Positions 1 through 6,503 of a stretch of 10,934 nucleotides of DNA are shown here, one piece after another; the first letter of the stretch is position 1, and every line of letters starts with the position of its first letter. The stretch is from Cyanobacteria bacterium UBA1186 (GTDB lineage: Bacteria > Cyanobacteriota > Vampirovibrionia > Gastranaerophilales > Gastranaerophilaceae), in contig DBYM01000032.1 in NCBI GenBank assembly GCA_002309875.1, positions 8,170 through 19,103 on the forward strand. Reading direction: 5' to 3'. The position numbers and the translations under genes are program-made. The notes under the pieces were generated by a model. It did no database searches. It was not told the DNA's origin and saw only the letters and a list, made by a program, of their open reading frames with translations.

Positions 1-312
1 GTTTATATAGGACATTCAGAGGCTGTAGATATCGAATTTGATAAAAGCGTAACCCCTGATGAAGTACGTAAGGTATTATCGAATTCATTTGGGGTTGAGG
101 TTATAGACAACCCCGATAATTACGAATACCCGACAACAAGAGATGCCGAAGGAAAAGATCCTGTTTATGTGGGCAGGATCAGACGTAATTTGGGATTCGA
201 TAACGGAATTTCATTGTGGTGCGTAGCGGATAATTTAAGAATCGGGGCCGCATTGAATACAGTCAGAATATGCAAGAGCATAATTGATATGAAATTATGG
301 AAAAGGGCTTAA
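1..312 (+). CDS. asd: Aspartate-semialdehyde dehydrogenase, C-terminal part (5' end outside window)
   Basis: Frame 1 is open from the first base to a TAA at 310-312 and gives 103 residues of the C-terminal part of aspartate-semialdehyde dehydrogenase. This enzyme reduces aspartyl phosphate to aspartate semialdehyde in the cytoplasm, the shared step toward lysine, diaminopimelate, threonine and methionine. Seen in the sequence: the family's GHSEAV segment near the left edge, a YPTTRDAEGKD segment, VYVGRIRRN, and the closing WCVADNLRIGAALNTVRI stretch, where the family normally reads WVVADNLRKGAALNAVQI. The order and spacing match the end of the bacterial enzyme, which is usually about 340 residues. 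The next gene starts 2 nt after the stop, and the last codons of asd carry its ribosome binding site, so the two are probably co-transcribed. Confidence 0.93.
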   Translation, partial: VYIGHSEAVDIEFDKSVTPDEVRKVLSNSFGVEVIDNPDNYEYPTTRDAEGKDPVYVGRIRRNLGFDNGISLWCVADNLRIGAALNTVRICKSIIDMKLWKRA

Positions 313-314
313 AA

Positions 315-785
315 ATGGGCAGAATAGTATCTCAGGAAGAAATCACGGGAATTGTTAAATACGGACGTGCAATCGGAAAAACATTTGTTGTTACAAACGG
401 CTGTTTTGATATCCTGCATGTAGGTCACATAAGATATCTTAAAGCAACAAAAGAGTTGGCCGACTATTCAATCATATTACTGAATTCGGACAAATCAGTT
501 CGTTCGTTAAAAGGGGAAGGCCGCCCGATAAATTCCGAAAATGACAGGGCCGAAATGTTAACTTCTTTGTGCTGTGTCGATTATGTGGTATTATTTGAAG
601 AGGAATCTCCGGCTAACCTGTTGGCAAAAATTAAACCTGATTTTTATACAAAAGGCGGTGATTATACATTAGAAACATTACCGGAGAGAGAGGTTATTAA
701 GGAGAACAATATTGAAGTTAAATTTATAGATTTTGTTAAGGGCAAATCTACAACAGAAATCATAAATAAGATTAATAACAGATAG
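315..785 (+). CDS. hldC: D-glycero-beta-D-manno-heptose 1-phosphate adenylyltransferase (RfaE domain II type)
   Basis: A stand-alone 156-residue nucleotidyltransferase that would transfer AMP to heptose 1-phosphate, giving the ADP-heptose used in LPS inner core. The cytidylyltransferase-like fold is clear: TNGCFD at residues 27-32, the nucleotide-binding HVGH at 35-38, NSD at 57-59, KGGDY at 113-117 and KSTT at 144-147 near the end. These match the C-terminal half of bifunctional HldE/RfaE; the kinase half is absent, as in organisms with separate hldA and hldC. I chose the ATG at 315, which has AAGGG 7 nt upstream inside the last asd codons. An ATG at 297 in the same frame would overlap asd by 16 nt and adds only MEKGLK. 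LpxD follows after 20 nt, which fits an LPS role. Glycerol-phosphate or ethanolamine-phosphate cytidylyltransferases share the fold, but the KGGDY and STT motifs favour RfaE2. Confidence 0.9.
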   Translation: MGRIVSQEEITGIVKYGRAIGKTFVVTNGCFDILHVGHIRYLKATKELADYSIILLNSDKSVRSLKGEGRPINSENDRAEMLTSLCCVDYVVLFEEESPANLLAKIKPDFYTKGGDYTLETLPEREVIKENNIEVKFIDFVKGKSTTEIINKINNR

Positions 786-805
786 TTTATATAAGGAGTT
801 TTATT

Positions 806-1921
806 ATGAAAACGTTCACACTGGAACAAATTACACAAATCACGGGCGGAATGCTCACTAAGGCAAAAGATGTATCAATAACCAAAATTGCGCCGCCGTT
901 ATTAGCCGATGAAAACACTTTAGCATTAGCATTGGGCGAAGATGAGATTGCAAATTTGAGTAATACAAAGGCACAGGCAGCATTGGTTCCGCTTGGTGTA
1001 AATATAGACGGTTTCACAACCATCGAAGTTGAACGTCCGAGATTGGCTATGATGAAACTTATTACAATGTTTTATGAAGAACCCATGGTTAATAAGGGAA
1101 TCCACCCTACTGCTACGGTAGCACAATCTGCTAAAATTGGTGAAAATGTATCAATAGGTCCTAATGCAGTTGTTTCTGAAAATGCCGTTATCGGCAGCAA
1201 TACACGTATTCTCGCAAATTGTTACATCGGTAATGGCGCAGTAGTCGGGACAAACTGCTTTTTCCACCCGAATGTAAATATCGGGGACAGAGTACAGGTG
1301 GGTAATGATGTTATCCTGCATCACGGGGTTTCTCTTGGCGCAGACGGTTTCAGTTTTGTAACCGAAAATCCGAATAACATTGAACAGGCGAGAAAAGACG
1401 GCGAAATCAGAGAAAATGATGTTTCTCAGGTAATATTTAAGATCCCTTCAATTGGATCGGTTGTGATTGGAAATAACGTTGAAATTGGTGCAAACACCTG
1501 TATTGACAGAGGTACAATTGAAAATACAATAGTAGGCGATAATACAAAGATTGATGACCTTGTAATGATCGGCCACAACTGCAGAATCGGAAAAGGTTGT
1601 ATGATCGTTTCACAAGTCGGCATTGCAGGAAGTTGTGTTATCGGCGACAGAGTAGTTATCGCAGGTCAGGCAGGTCTTGCAGATCACATATCAATAGGTG
1701 ACGATACGATTATTGCCGCACAGGCAGGTGTATCAAAGAGTTTCCCTGCAAAATCAATTGTAGTCGGCTCCCCTGCTATGCCAAGAAAAGAATTCATTAA
1801 ACAATTAAAAATAATGAAAGATGCAGGCGATTTGATATCAAAATTTAAAAAATACGAGCCGCTTTTAAAGACCTTTGAAGAAAGTGTTAATGACAGCGAC
1901 GTTGCAGGAGTTGTTAAGTAA
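806..1921 (+). CDS. lpxD: UDP-3-O-(3-hydroxyacyl)glucosamine N-acyltransferase
   Basis: A 371-residue LpxD that adds the second hydroxyacyl chain, from acyl-ACP, to the glucosamine of the lipid A precursor. Residues 1-100 form the N-terminal substrate-binding domain. From about 101 to 325 the protein is a left-handed beta helix of hexapeptide repeats (many I-G-x-N/D units). The presumed catalytic histidine is H257 in MIGHNC, and GADGFSF (178-184) is the family's conserved loop. The C-terminus (326-371) is helical, with a short polar tail. Between GADGFSF and KIPSIGSV there is a polar insertion of roughly 15-20 residues that E. coli LpxD lacks. AAGGAG lies 7 nt before the ATG. The stop is 2 nt from the lpxC start, so the two acylation and deacetylation steps of lipid A are coupled. 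Confidence 0.96.
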   Translation: MKTFTLEQITQITGGMLTKAKDVSITKIAPPLLADENTLALALGEDEIANLSNTKAQAALVPLGVNIDGFTTIEVERPRLAMMKLITMFYEEPMVNKGIHPTATVAQSAKIGENVSIGPNAVVSENAVIGSNTRILANCYIGNGAVVGTNCFFHPNVNIGDRVQVGNDVILHHGVSLGADGFSFVTENPNNIEQARKDGEIRENDVSQVIFKIPSIGSVVIGNNVEIGANTCIDRGTIENTIVGDNTKIDDLVMIGHNCRIGKGCMIVSQVGIAGSCVIGDRVVIAGQAGLADHISIGDDTIIAAQAGVSKSFPAKSIVVGSPAMPRKEFIKQLKIMKDAGDLISKFKKYEPLLKTFEESVNDSDVAGVVK

Positions 1922-1923
1922 AA

Positions 1924-2760
1924 ATGATAACCGTCAAAAAGTATATTGAAACTGCAGGAAATACCTTAATGAAAAATAAATTCTGCGAAGTTGTTATAAA
2001 ACCTTCGCAGATGGGGAAAATTCGGATTTTTCTGAAAGGTGCCGAACATGGTTTCAATGCTGATATTGACAACCTTTACTCCACAGACCACTGCGTTACG
2101 CTTTGCAGCAAGGAACACCGCACTCTTTTAGGCGATTACAAATATAAGGCAATGCTTTGCGAGCATTTTATGGCCGCATGTGCATTCTGCAAGATTGATT
2201 CAATTGATGTGTATTTATCAGAGACAGAATTCCCTATATTTGACGGCAGCGCCAAAGTTTGGGTAGATTTGTTTAAAGACGCGGGAATTGACGGCAAAAA
2301 CAACGATTTATATACCGTTTCAGAGCCAGTTTATTATCTGAATGGCAAGACAAGTATGGTAATTTTACCGGACAAGGAACTCAATATTACATATTCGGTA
2401 AATTATGATCACCCTGACTTAACAAGACGTTGGATCAGTGTTGATTTAAAAAATCTTGATGAAATTATCGAGGCAAGGACATTTGGTTTCTATAAGGATT
2501 TGAAAAAATATCAGTCTTTAGGGTTTGCTAAGGGAGTTAATATTGATAATACAGTAGGATTACAGGACGTAGGCTATACAACTAAATTACGCTCAACTCA
2601 CGAGCCGATTAAACATAAGATATTAGATTTATTTGGCGATTTATATTTAACGGGAGTTTCTCCTCTGAATATGAGAGTTCAGATATTGGTAAAAGAGGCC
2701 GGTCACACCGTTCACACAAAAGTGGCACACGATTTAAAGAACAAATTAGTAAAAGTTTAG
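1924..2760 (+). CDS. lpxC: UDP-3-O-acyl-N-acetylglucosamine deacetylase
   Basis: A 278-residue LpxC, the zinc-dependent deacetylase that commits the pathway to lipid A. All catalytic positions are visible: E80-H81 in CEHFMAA, the FPIFDGSA segment at 103-110, ARTFGF at 184-189, H231 and D235 in HKILDLFGDLYL, and H261 in KEAGH. By comparison with E. coli, the zinc ligands are H81, H231 and D235, with E80 and H261 in catalysis. The N-terminus is odd: the usual GVGLHSG-type strand of the family is replaced by AGNTLMKNK (11-19), and the protein is about 20-25 residues shorter than usual. The start lies 2 nt after lpxD. An AGGAG 13 nt upstream, inside lpxD, is far for a ribosome binding site, so translation may depend on coupling to lpxD. 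In many cyanobacteria lpxC is followed by fabZ, as here. Confidence 0.95.
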   Translation: MITVKKYIETAGNTLMKNKFCEVVIKPSQMGKIRIFLKGAEHGFNADIDNLYSTDHCVTLCSKEHRTLLGDYKYKAMLCEHFMAACAFCKIDSIDVYLSETEFPIFDGSAKVWVDLFKDAGIDGKNNDLYTVSEPVYYLNGKTSMVILPDKELNITYSVNYDHPDLTRRWISVDLKNLDEIIEARTFGFYKDLKKYQSLGFAKGVNIDNTVGLQDVGYTTKLRSTHEPIKHKILDLFGDLYLTGVSPLNMRVQILVKEAGHTVHTKVAHDLKNKLVKV

Positions 2761-2771
2761 GAGATATGTAA

Positions 2772-3212
2772 ATGACAGAAGAAACTTTATCATTTGATGT
2801 TATGCAAATCATGGAAATGATTCCGCACAGGTACCCGTTTCTATTGGTTGATAGAATAACCGAGTGTATCCCGGGGAAATATGCAAAAGGTTATAAAAAC
2901 CTGACTATGAATGAGCCGTTTTTCCAGGGGCACTTCCCGAACAATCCGATAATGCCTGGGGTTTTACAATTGGAAGCATTGGCTCAGTGTTCTGCTCCCT
3001 TATTAATGTGTTTACCTGAATATAAAGGCAAATTAACCTTGTTTGCAGGTGCTGATAATGTACGATTCAAAAATATAGTAAGACCGGGCGACAAGTTTGA
3101 AATGTATGTTGAACTTTTAAAGTCCAAAGGGGCTATCAGCAAATCTCACGCAATTGGCACGGTTGACGGAAAAGTTTGCATAGAAGCGGACATGACTTGT
3201 GCATTAAAATAA
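2772..3212 (+). CDS. fabZ: 3-hydroxyacyl-[acyl-carrier-protein] dehydratase FabZ
   Basis: A 146-residue hot-dog-fold dehydratase of type II fatty acid synthesis. It removes water from 3-hydroxyacyl-ACP, the same pool from which LpxA and LpxD draw their acyl chains. HRYPFLLVDR occupies 19-28 and FFQGHFPNNPIMPGVLQLEA occupies 50-69. The catalytic pair by family alignment is H54 and E68. The length is typical for the family. The ribosome binding site AGGAGA overlaps the lpxC stop codon, 8 nt before the ATG, so it belongs to the same operon. In cyanobacteria and many proteobacteria lpxA comes next, but here lpxA and lpxB are not in the window and the cluster ends at fabZ. Confidence 0.96.
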   Translation: MTEETLSFDVMQIMEMIPHRYPFLLVDRITECIPGKYAKGYKNLTMNEPFFQGHFPNNPIMPGVLQLEALAQCSAPLLMCLPEYKGKLTLFAGADNVRFKNIVRPGDKFEMYVELLKSKGAISKSHAIGTVDGKVCIEADMTCALK

Positions 3213-3244
3213 TCCATATGTATGGGATTACTTAATGGGCTATG

Positions 3245-3253
3245 TGCTATAAT
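3245..3253 (+). promoter_or_regulatory. Extended -10 promoter for the rpiB unit
   Basis: TGCTATAAT is a perfect extended -10 element (TG, one base, TATAAT) in the 61-nt gap between fabZ and rpiB. No good -35 hexamer sits 16-18 nt upstream, which is common when the TG extension is present. The expected transcript start near 3260 leaves only about 14 nt of leader before the rpiB start codon, just enough for the ribosome binding site. There is no terminator after fabZ, so read-through from the lpx genes is also possible. Confidence 0.6.
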
Positions 3254-3263
3254 TAACTGATAA

Positions 3264-3268
3264 GGGAG
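3264..3268 (+). promoter_or_regulatory. Ribosome binding site that fixes a TTG start for rpiB
   Basis: GGGAG lies 5 nt before the TTG at 3274. Reading upstream in frame from that TTG, the first stop (TAA at 3253-3255) is met with no ATG or GTG between, and the next downstream ATG would remove the conserved GSDHGG. The TTG is therefore the only start that keeps the whole enzyme. Confidence 0.75.
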
Positions 3269-3273
3269 AAGTT

Positions 3274-3702
3274 TTGACAGAAAGAATAATTATAGGTTCA
3301 GATCACGGCGGATTTATGCTTAAAGGTGAAATCATAAAACACCTTCAGGCAGATTATGATGTTGTTGATATCGGTTGTTATTCAAAAGACTCCTGCGATT
3401 ATCCGATAATTGCAAAAAATGCGGTTAATGAGGTTTTAAAAACAAATTGCAGAGCAATTTTGGTATGCGGAACAGGGATTGGAATGTCAATAACTGCCAA
3501 CCGGTTTAAAGGAATCAGAGCATCTCACTGTACAGACGCGTTTACGGCTCGTATGACGAGAATGCATAACAATTCTAACGTTCTGTGCCTTGGCGAAAGA
3601 ATTACGGGAACGGGCTTGGCCTTAGATATTGTTGACACATGGCTAAAAACAGAGTTTGAAGGCGGAAGACACCAAAGAAGGGTTGAGCAGATAGAGGACT
3701 AG
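3274..3702 (+). CDS. rpiB: Ribose-5-phosphate isomerase B
   Basis: A 142-residue RpiB of the RpiB/LacA/LacB sugar isomerase family, interconverting ribulose 5-phosphate and ribose 5-phosphate in the pentose phosphate pathway. Visible: GSDHGGF at 8-14 with D10 and H11, CGTGIGMSITANR at 65-77 where C65 corresponds to the catalytic cysteine, MHNN with H98, and a C-terminal GGRHQRRVEQI that matches the family end. Galactose-6-phosphate isomerase subunits share the fold, but a lone, full-length gene with the CGTGIG cysteine favours RpiB. Translation starts at TTG. The stop codon TAG is directly followed by the rsfS ATG with no spacer. Confidence 0.94.
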   Translation: MTERIIIGSDHGGFMLKGEIIKHLQADYDVVDIGCYSKDSCDYPIIAKNAVNEVLKTNCRAILVCGTGIGMSITANRFKGIRASHCTDAFTARMTRMHNNSNVLCLGERITGTGLALDIVDTWLKTEFEGGRHQRRVEQIED

Positions 3703-4098
3703 ATGACGGATAAAATTACATCATATAAAATGGCTTGTATAATTGCACGTTTTTTAGATGATAAAATTGCAAAGGACATTTCAATTTTAAATATCAGCAA
3801 CGTTTCTTCTTTTGCTGACTATTTTGTTATATGTTCTGCACAGACAAACACTCAGGTTAAGGCTTTAACGGAAAACCTGACCGATAAACTCAAACAAACC
3901 TTTTCACGCTTGCCCATTGGCCGTGAAAATGATGCAAAAAACAGATGGAATCTGATTGACTACGGTGATGTCGTTGTACACATTCTTCATCAGGACGACA
4001 GAGACGCCTATGCAATAGAAAAATTTTGGAATCATGCATACAGTATTCCGCGTGAAACCTGGCTAAAAGAATCTGAAGAATATACTGTTTACAAATAA
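3703..4098 (+). CDS. rsfS: Ribosomal silencing factor RsfS (Iojap/YbeB family)
   Basis: A 131-residue protein that binds L14 on the large ribosomal subunit and blocks joining of the subunits when nutrients are short. Family hallmarks are SSFADYFVICSA (35-46), the TNTQVKAL segment (48-55), RW at 81-82 and DYGDVVVHILH (86-96), followed by YAIEKFW. Length and motif order are standard. The ATG abuts the rpiB stop, with GAGG 5 nt upstream inside rpiB, so it depends on the rpiB transcript. In many bacteria rsfS sits beside nadD; that partner is absent here. Confidence 0.94.
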   Translation: MTDKITSYKMACIIARFLDDKIAKDISILNISNVSSFADYFVICSAQTNTQVKALTENLTDKLKQTFSRLPIGRENDAKNRWNLIDYGDVVVHILHQDDRDAYAIEKFWNHAYSIPRETWLKESEEYTVYK

Positions 4099-4113
4099 TA
4101 GAGAGTAAGTGAT

Positions 4114-5178
4114 ATGGACAAGAAAGAAATTGATAAAGCTATTCAGCAAATTGTTTTAAAAATGGCTATTGAACCTTCAAATACGGCTAATTATCACGAT
4201 TTGGCCAAGTATTATGCTTTGGATAATCAATATGAAAAAGTTATATCGGTTTACGAAAGTCTGCTTGATATTGACCCAAAAGATATGCAGGCTCTGTTAA
4301 ATTTGGGCAGTATTTGGTTTTATGCAAAAGAATACAGAAAAGCATTAAAATACTTCAATGATGCTATGCTTGTTAATCCGAGCGATTATATGGTTTATTT
4401 TAACCTCGGTAACACATACGCCGAAATGAAGAACTTCTCAAAGGCACTGCATTTCTATTCACGTACATTGGATTTTAATTCAAAAGAGCCTGAAGTCTAT
4501 AATGCGATTGCACTCTTATACCACGATTTTGAGGACTTTGTTGAAGCAAGAGCATATTATGAAAAGACTCTTTCCATTGATCCCAATAACTTAACAGCCC
4601 TTATTGACCTTGGTAATGTAAGTTACAAACTCTTTGATTATGACGGGGCATTAGATTATTACAAAAAAGTATTTGAACTCGCTCCTGATAATAAAACAGT
4701 TGCTTTATGCATTGCAAACACATTAGCGGTAAAGAAAGATAAAGAGGAGTGCTACAAATACTTTGATAAAGCAATTGCACTGAACGGAGATAACTATAAG
4801 GCATATATTTGCTATGCTATAGCAAAGTCCGACTTTAAAGACTTTGATGAAGCAATTGAATTATACAAAAAGGCCATTGAGTTGCAGCCTGCCGAAGCAA
4901 ATGCTTATATTTTGCTCGGGAACCTGTACTCAAATCTTAAAATGTTTAAAGAAGCGGAGCAGCAATACAAAGAGGCTTTGAAGATTAATAAACTTGACCC
5001 GAGTATCTATGTGTTGATGGCAAACCTGTGCTTTATGAACAACGAGCCTGAACGTGCATTATATTCATATAGAGCAGCTGAACATTTGAGACCTGAGAAT
5101 GATGAATACAAACTAGTATTTATACAGGTGCTTGAAGATTATATTGAAGAAGCAAGGAAAGGAGATTTAGTTGCATAA
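4114..5178 (+). CDS. Tetratricopeptide repeat protein (nine TPRs)
   Basis: A 354-residue protein made almost wholly of TPR units. Nine consecutive 34-residue repeats can be read from about residue 21 to 326, most starting with a proline or serine-containing turn (PSNTANY, PKDMQAL, PSDYMVY, SKEPEVY, PNNLTAL, PDNKTVA, GDNYKAY, PAEANAY, KLDPSIY). A partial tenth (PENDEYK) follows, then an acidic helix. The typical W/L-G-Y-A-F-A-P pattern is clear, for example in FNLGNTY and YILLGNLY. There is no signal peptide or membrane segment, so it is probably cytoplasmic and acts as a protein-binding scaffold. Its partner cannot be told from sequence. The start has only a weak ribosome binding site (GAGAG), 15 nt after rsfS. 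Its 3' end contains the strong AAGGAG used by the next gene and overlaps that gene by 8 nt, so those two are translationally linked. Confidence 0.92.
   Translation: MDKKEIDKAIQQIVLKMAIEPSNTANYHDLAKYYALDNQYEKVISVYESLLDIDPKDMQALLNLGSIWFYAKEYRKALKYFNDAMLVNPSDYMVYFNLGNTYAEMKNFSKALHFYSRTLDFNSKEPEVYNAIALLYHDFEDFVEARAYYEKTLSIDPNNLTALIDLGNVSYKLFDYDGALDYYKKVFELAPDNKTVALCIANTLAVKKDKEECYKYFDKAIALNGDNYKAYICYAIAKSDFKDFDEAIELYKKAIELQPAEANAYILLGNLYSNLKMFKEAEQQYKEALKINKLDPSIYVLMANLCFMNNEPERALYSYRAAEHLRPENDEYKLVFIQVLEDYIEEARKGDLVA
5159..5164 (+). promoter_or_regulatory. Ribosome binding site that fixes a TTG start for the Tic20-like gene
   Basis: AAGGAG sits 6 nt before the TTG at 5171. The in-frame codon directly before that TTG is TAG (5168-5170), so no earlier start is possible. 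The next ATG is about 43 codons in and would remove the first membrane segment. Confidence 0.8.
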
Positions 5179-5569
5179 CGAGCCATACCCGATAGAAAGA
5201 ATACTCTCAGCAGCAAGTTACCTGACAGCAGGCGGAGTCGGCTTTGTATGGCTGATAGTTGCGGCCGTTTGCAAAAAGCACGTCACTCCGTTTTTAATGT
5301 ATCATATTTTACAATCAATATTTCTTTCAATATGTTTCTTTCTGCTTTCTGTGCTCGGGCAAATGCTGTATGTTATCTTATACAGAATACCGCTTATTAA
5401 CGCAATACCATATCTTTTAAATATGCCGATACCTATCGCCTTCGGCCTGTCGATTATACAGATTTTAACATCATCGATTATATTGTATTTGGCTATAACT
5501 TCAGCCCTCGGATATTTCAGTTATATCCCCTGGGTTTCGGATATTATTAAAGGGAATACAGGGAACTAA
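5171..5569 (+). CDS. Tic20-like small integral membrane protein
   Basis: A 132-residue hydrophobic protein with three to four predicted membrane helices: about 16-34, 40-71 (a long stretch probably holding more than one turn through the membrane) and 84-117. It begins with ERILSAASYL (9-18), has FLMYHILQSIFLSICFF (41-57) and ends in LGYFSYIPWVSDII (113-126). Cyanobacterial and chloroplast Tic20 proteins show the same layout: an R-hh-ALPYL start, a hh-x-QA-h-L helix, and a closing G-x-h-x-x-IP-x-hSDA motif. I therefore assign it to the Tic20/DUF4870-like superfamily by pattern, not by a search. Chloroplast Tic20 forms part of the inner-envelope protein import channel, but the role of bacterial members is unsettled. 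Translation starts at TTG and overlaps the TPR gene by 8 nt; TPR proteins often serve transport machines, so a joint role is possible but unproven. Confidence 0.75.
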   Translation: MHNEPYPIERILSAASYLTAGGVGFVWLIVAAVCKKHVTPFLMYHILQSIFLSICFFLLSVLGQMLYVILYRIPLINAIPYLLNMPIPIAFGLSIIQILTSSIILYLAITSALGYFSYIPWVSDIIKGNTGN

Positions 5570-6441
5570 AGCACCATAGCAAGTATCATCAGTATCATTG
5601 CCCCAATTTCCATAGCGGCAGACATTCTTTGCTGAAACTTCTGCGAATCATATCTGCTTGAACTTTTATGTGCTTTATTTGCACTTTTAAGCCTTTTTAT
5701 TCTTGATTTTGTATCCTCATTCGAAAATTCGGTACCAAAGGCGTCATATTCCAGTTGAGCGAGTTCTTCCTCAATATCACCGTCAGGTATGTCATAATTT
5801 CCGTAATTTGCATACGGACGGGTGTAATTTCTTTGGCCAAAAGGTCTTCTGCCGCTGTATCTGTTTGAATTTAAACCACTGAGGGTTTCGGAATTAATGT
5901 AGTCATCAGAATAATTATACCTGTTATTCTCCGAAGCAATTGTTTCCGGCATCATTTTGGATTTAATTCTGTCCATACGTGTTGAATAATCGTCAATATC
6001 ATAAATTTTGCCAAATAATTTTCTTTCTATTGTAACTATGCGTGTATGAAAATCCCTGTTTTTATATGTTTGGTTAAACAATTTCATCTCAATATCATCT
6101 ACAATAGGATAATCAACCGTATTGTCAGCAAGTTCATTTTCTTCATTAAATGTATCTTCAGAAGGAGTAATTTCCAAACCTATTTGATCAGCAGAAATAT
6201 CAGCCGCAAGCCTTTTTATTCTTGTACCTATATCACCCGTTGAAGGCTTGCCATAGATGCTTTTTTCAAGACGCGAGAGCCTGTCGGATAATTCATCATT
6301 AATATAATCAAATCCGTAAATATCATTTTCAATCTTGGAAATTTCTGCCGATTGAGTTTTATTAGAAGCATACGTGCAGGAAAATATACCCGGGATAAAC
6401 AGCAGGACTATTACCGATATTTTAATTAATATTTTATTCAT
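5566..6441 (-). CDS. Secreted or membrane-anchored protein with five copies of a short E-x-x-h-aromatic-G motif
   Basis: Not a family I can name. The 291-residue product starts with a signal-peptide-like helix (1-25; likely cut after TYA, though C22 in IFSC is a poor lipobox) and ends in a 19-residue hydrophobic segment (273-291) that could anchor it. Between them five copies of a motif can be aligned: 34-57, 55-78, 114-137, 135-159 and 227-251. The pattern is roughly h-x-x-h-E-x-x-h-(Y/F)-G, then about 10 polar residues, then R-h-x-R-h, where the closing R-h-x-R-h often begins the next copy. Copy three has N in place of G. The linkers 82-112 and 160-225 are acidic and Asn/Tyr/Arg-rich, probably disordered. 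No Shine-Dalgarno is visible before the ATG. A TATATT box lies 10 nt upstream, so the transcript may be nearly leaderless. thiL ends 62 nt upstream on the same strand. Confidence 0.8.
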   Translation of the reverse strand: MNKILIKISVIVLLFIPGIFSCTYASNKTQSAEISKIENDIYGFDYINDELSDRLSRLEKSIYGKPSTGDIGTRIKRLAADISADQIGLEITPSEDTFNEENELADNTVDYPIVDDIEMKLFNQTYKNRDFHTRIVTIERKLFGKIYDIDDYSTRMDRIKSKMMPETIASENNRYNYSDDYINSETLSGLNSNRYSGRRPFGQRNYTRPYANYGNYDIPDGDIEEELAQLEYDAFGTEFSNEDTKSRIKRLKSANKAHKSSSRYDSQKFQQRMSAAMEIGAMILMILAMVL

Positions 6442-6503
6442 ATCAGTAACAATATAAGATTTTTACGGAGCAATTACATTGAATTTTTTAGTTAGATTTG
6501 TGT

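Noticed and set aside
3211..3229. Hairpin with one bulge just after the fabZ stop
   Set aside because: Stem of about eight mostly A-T pairs with a 2-nt loop and no T-run after it, so it is not convincing as a terminator.
5450..5482. Nine-base direct repeat TCGATTATA inside the Tic20-like gene
   Set aside because: It encodes similar Ser-Ile-Ile residues in membrane helices and is likely codon and composition bias.
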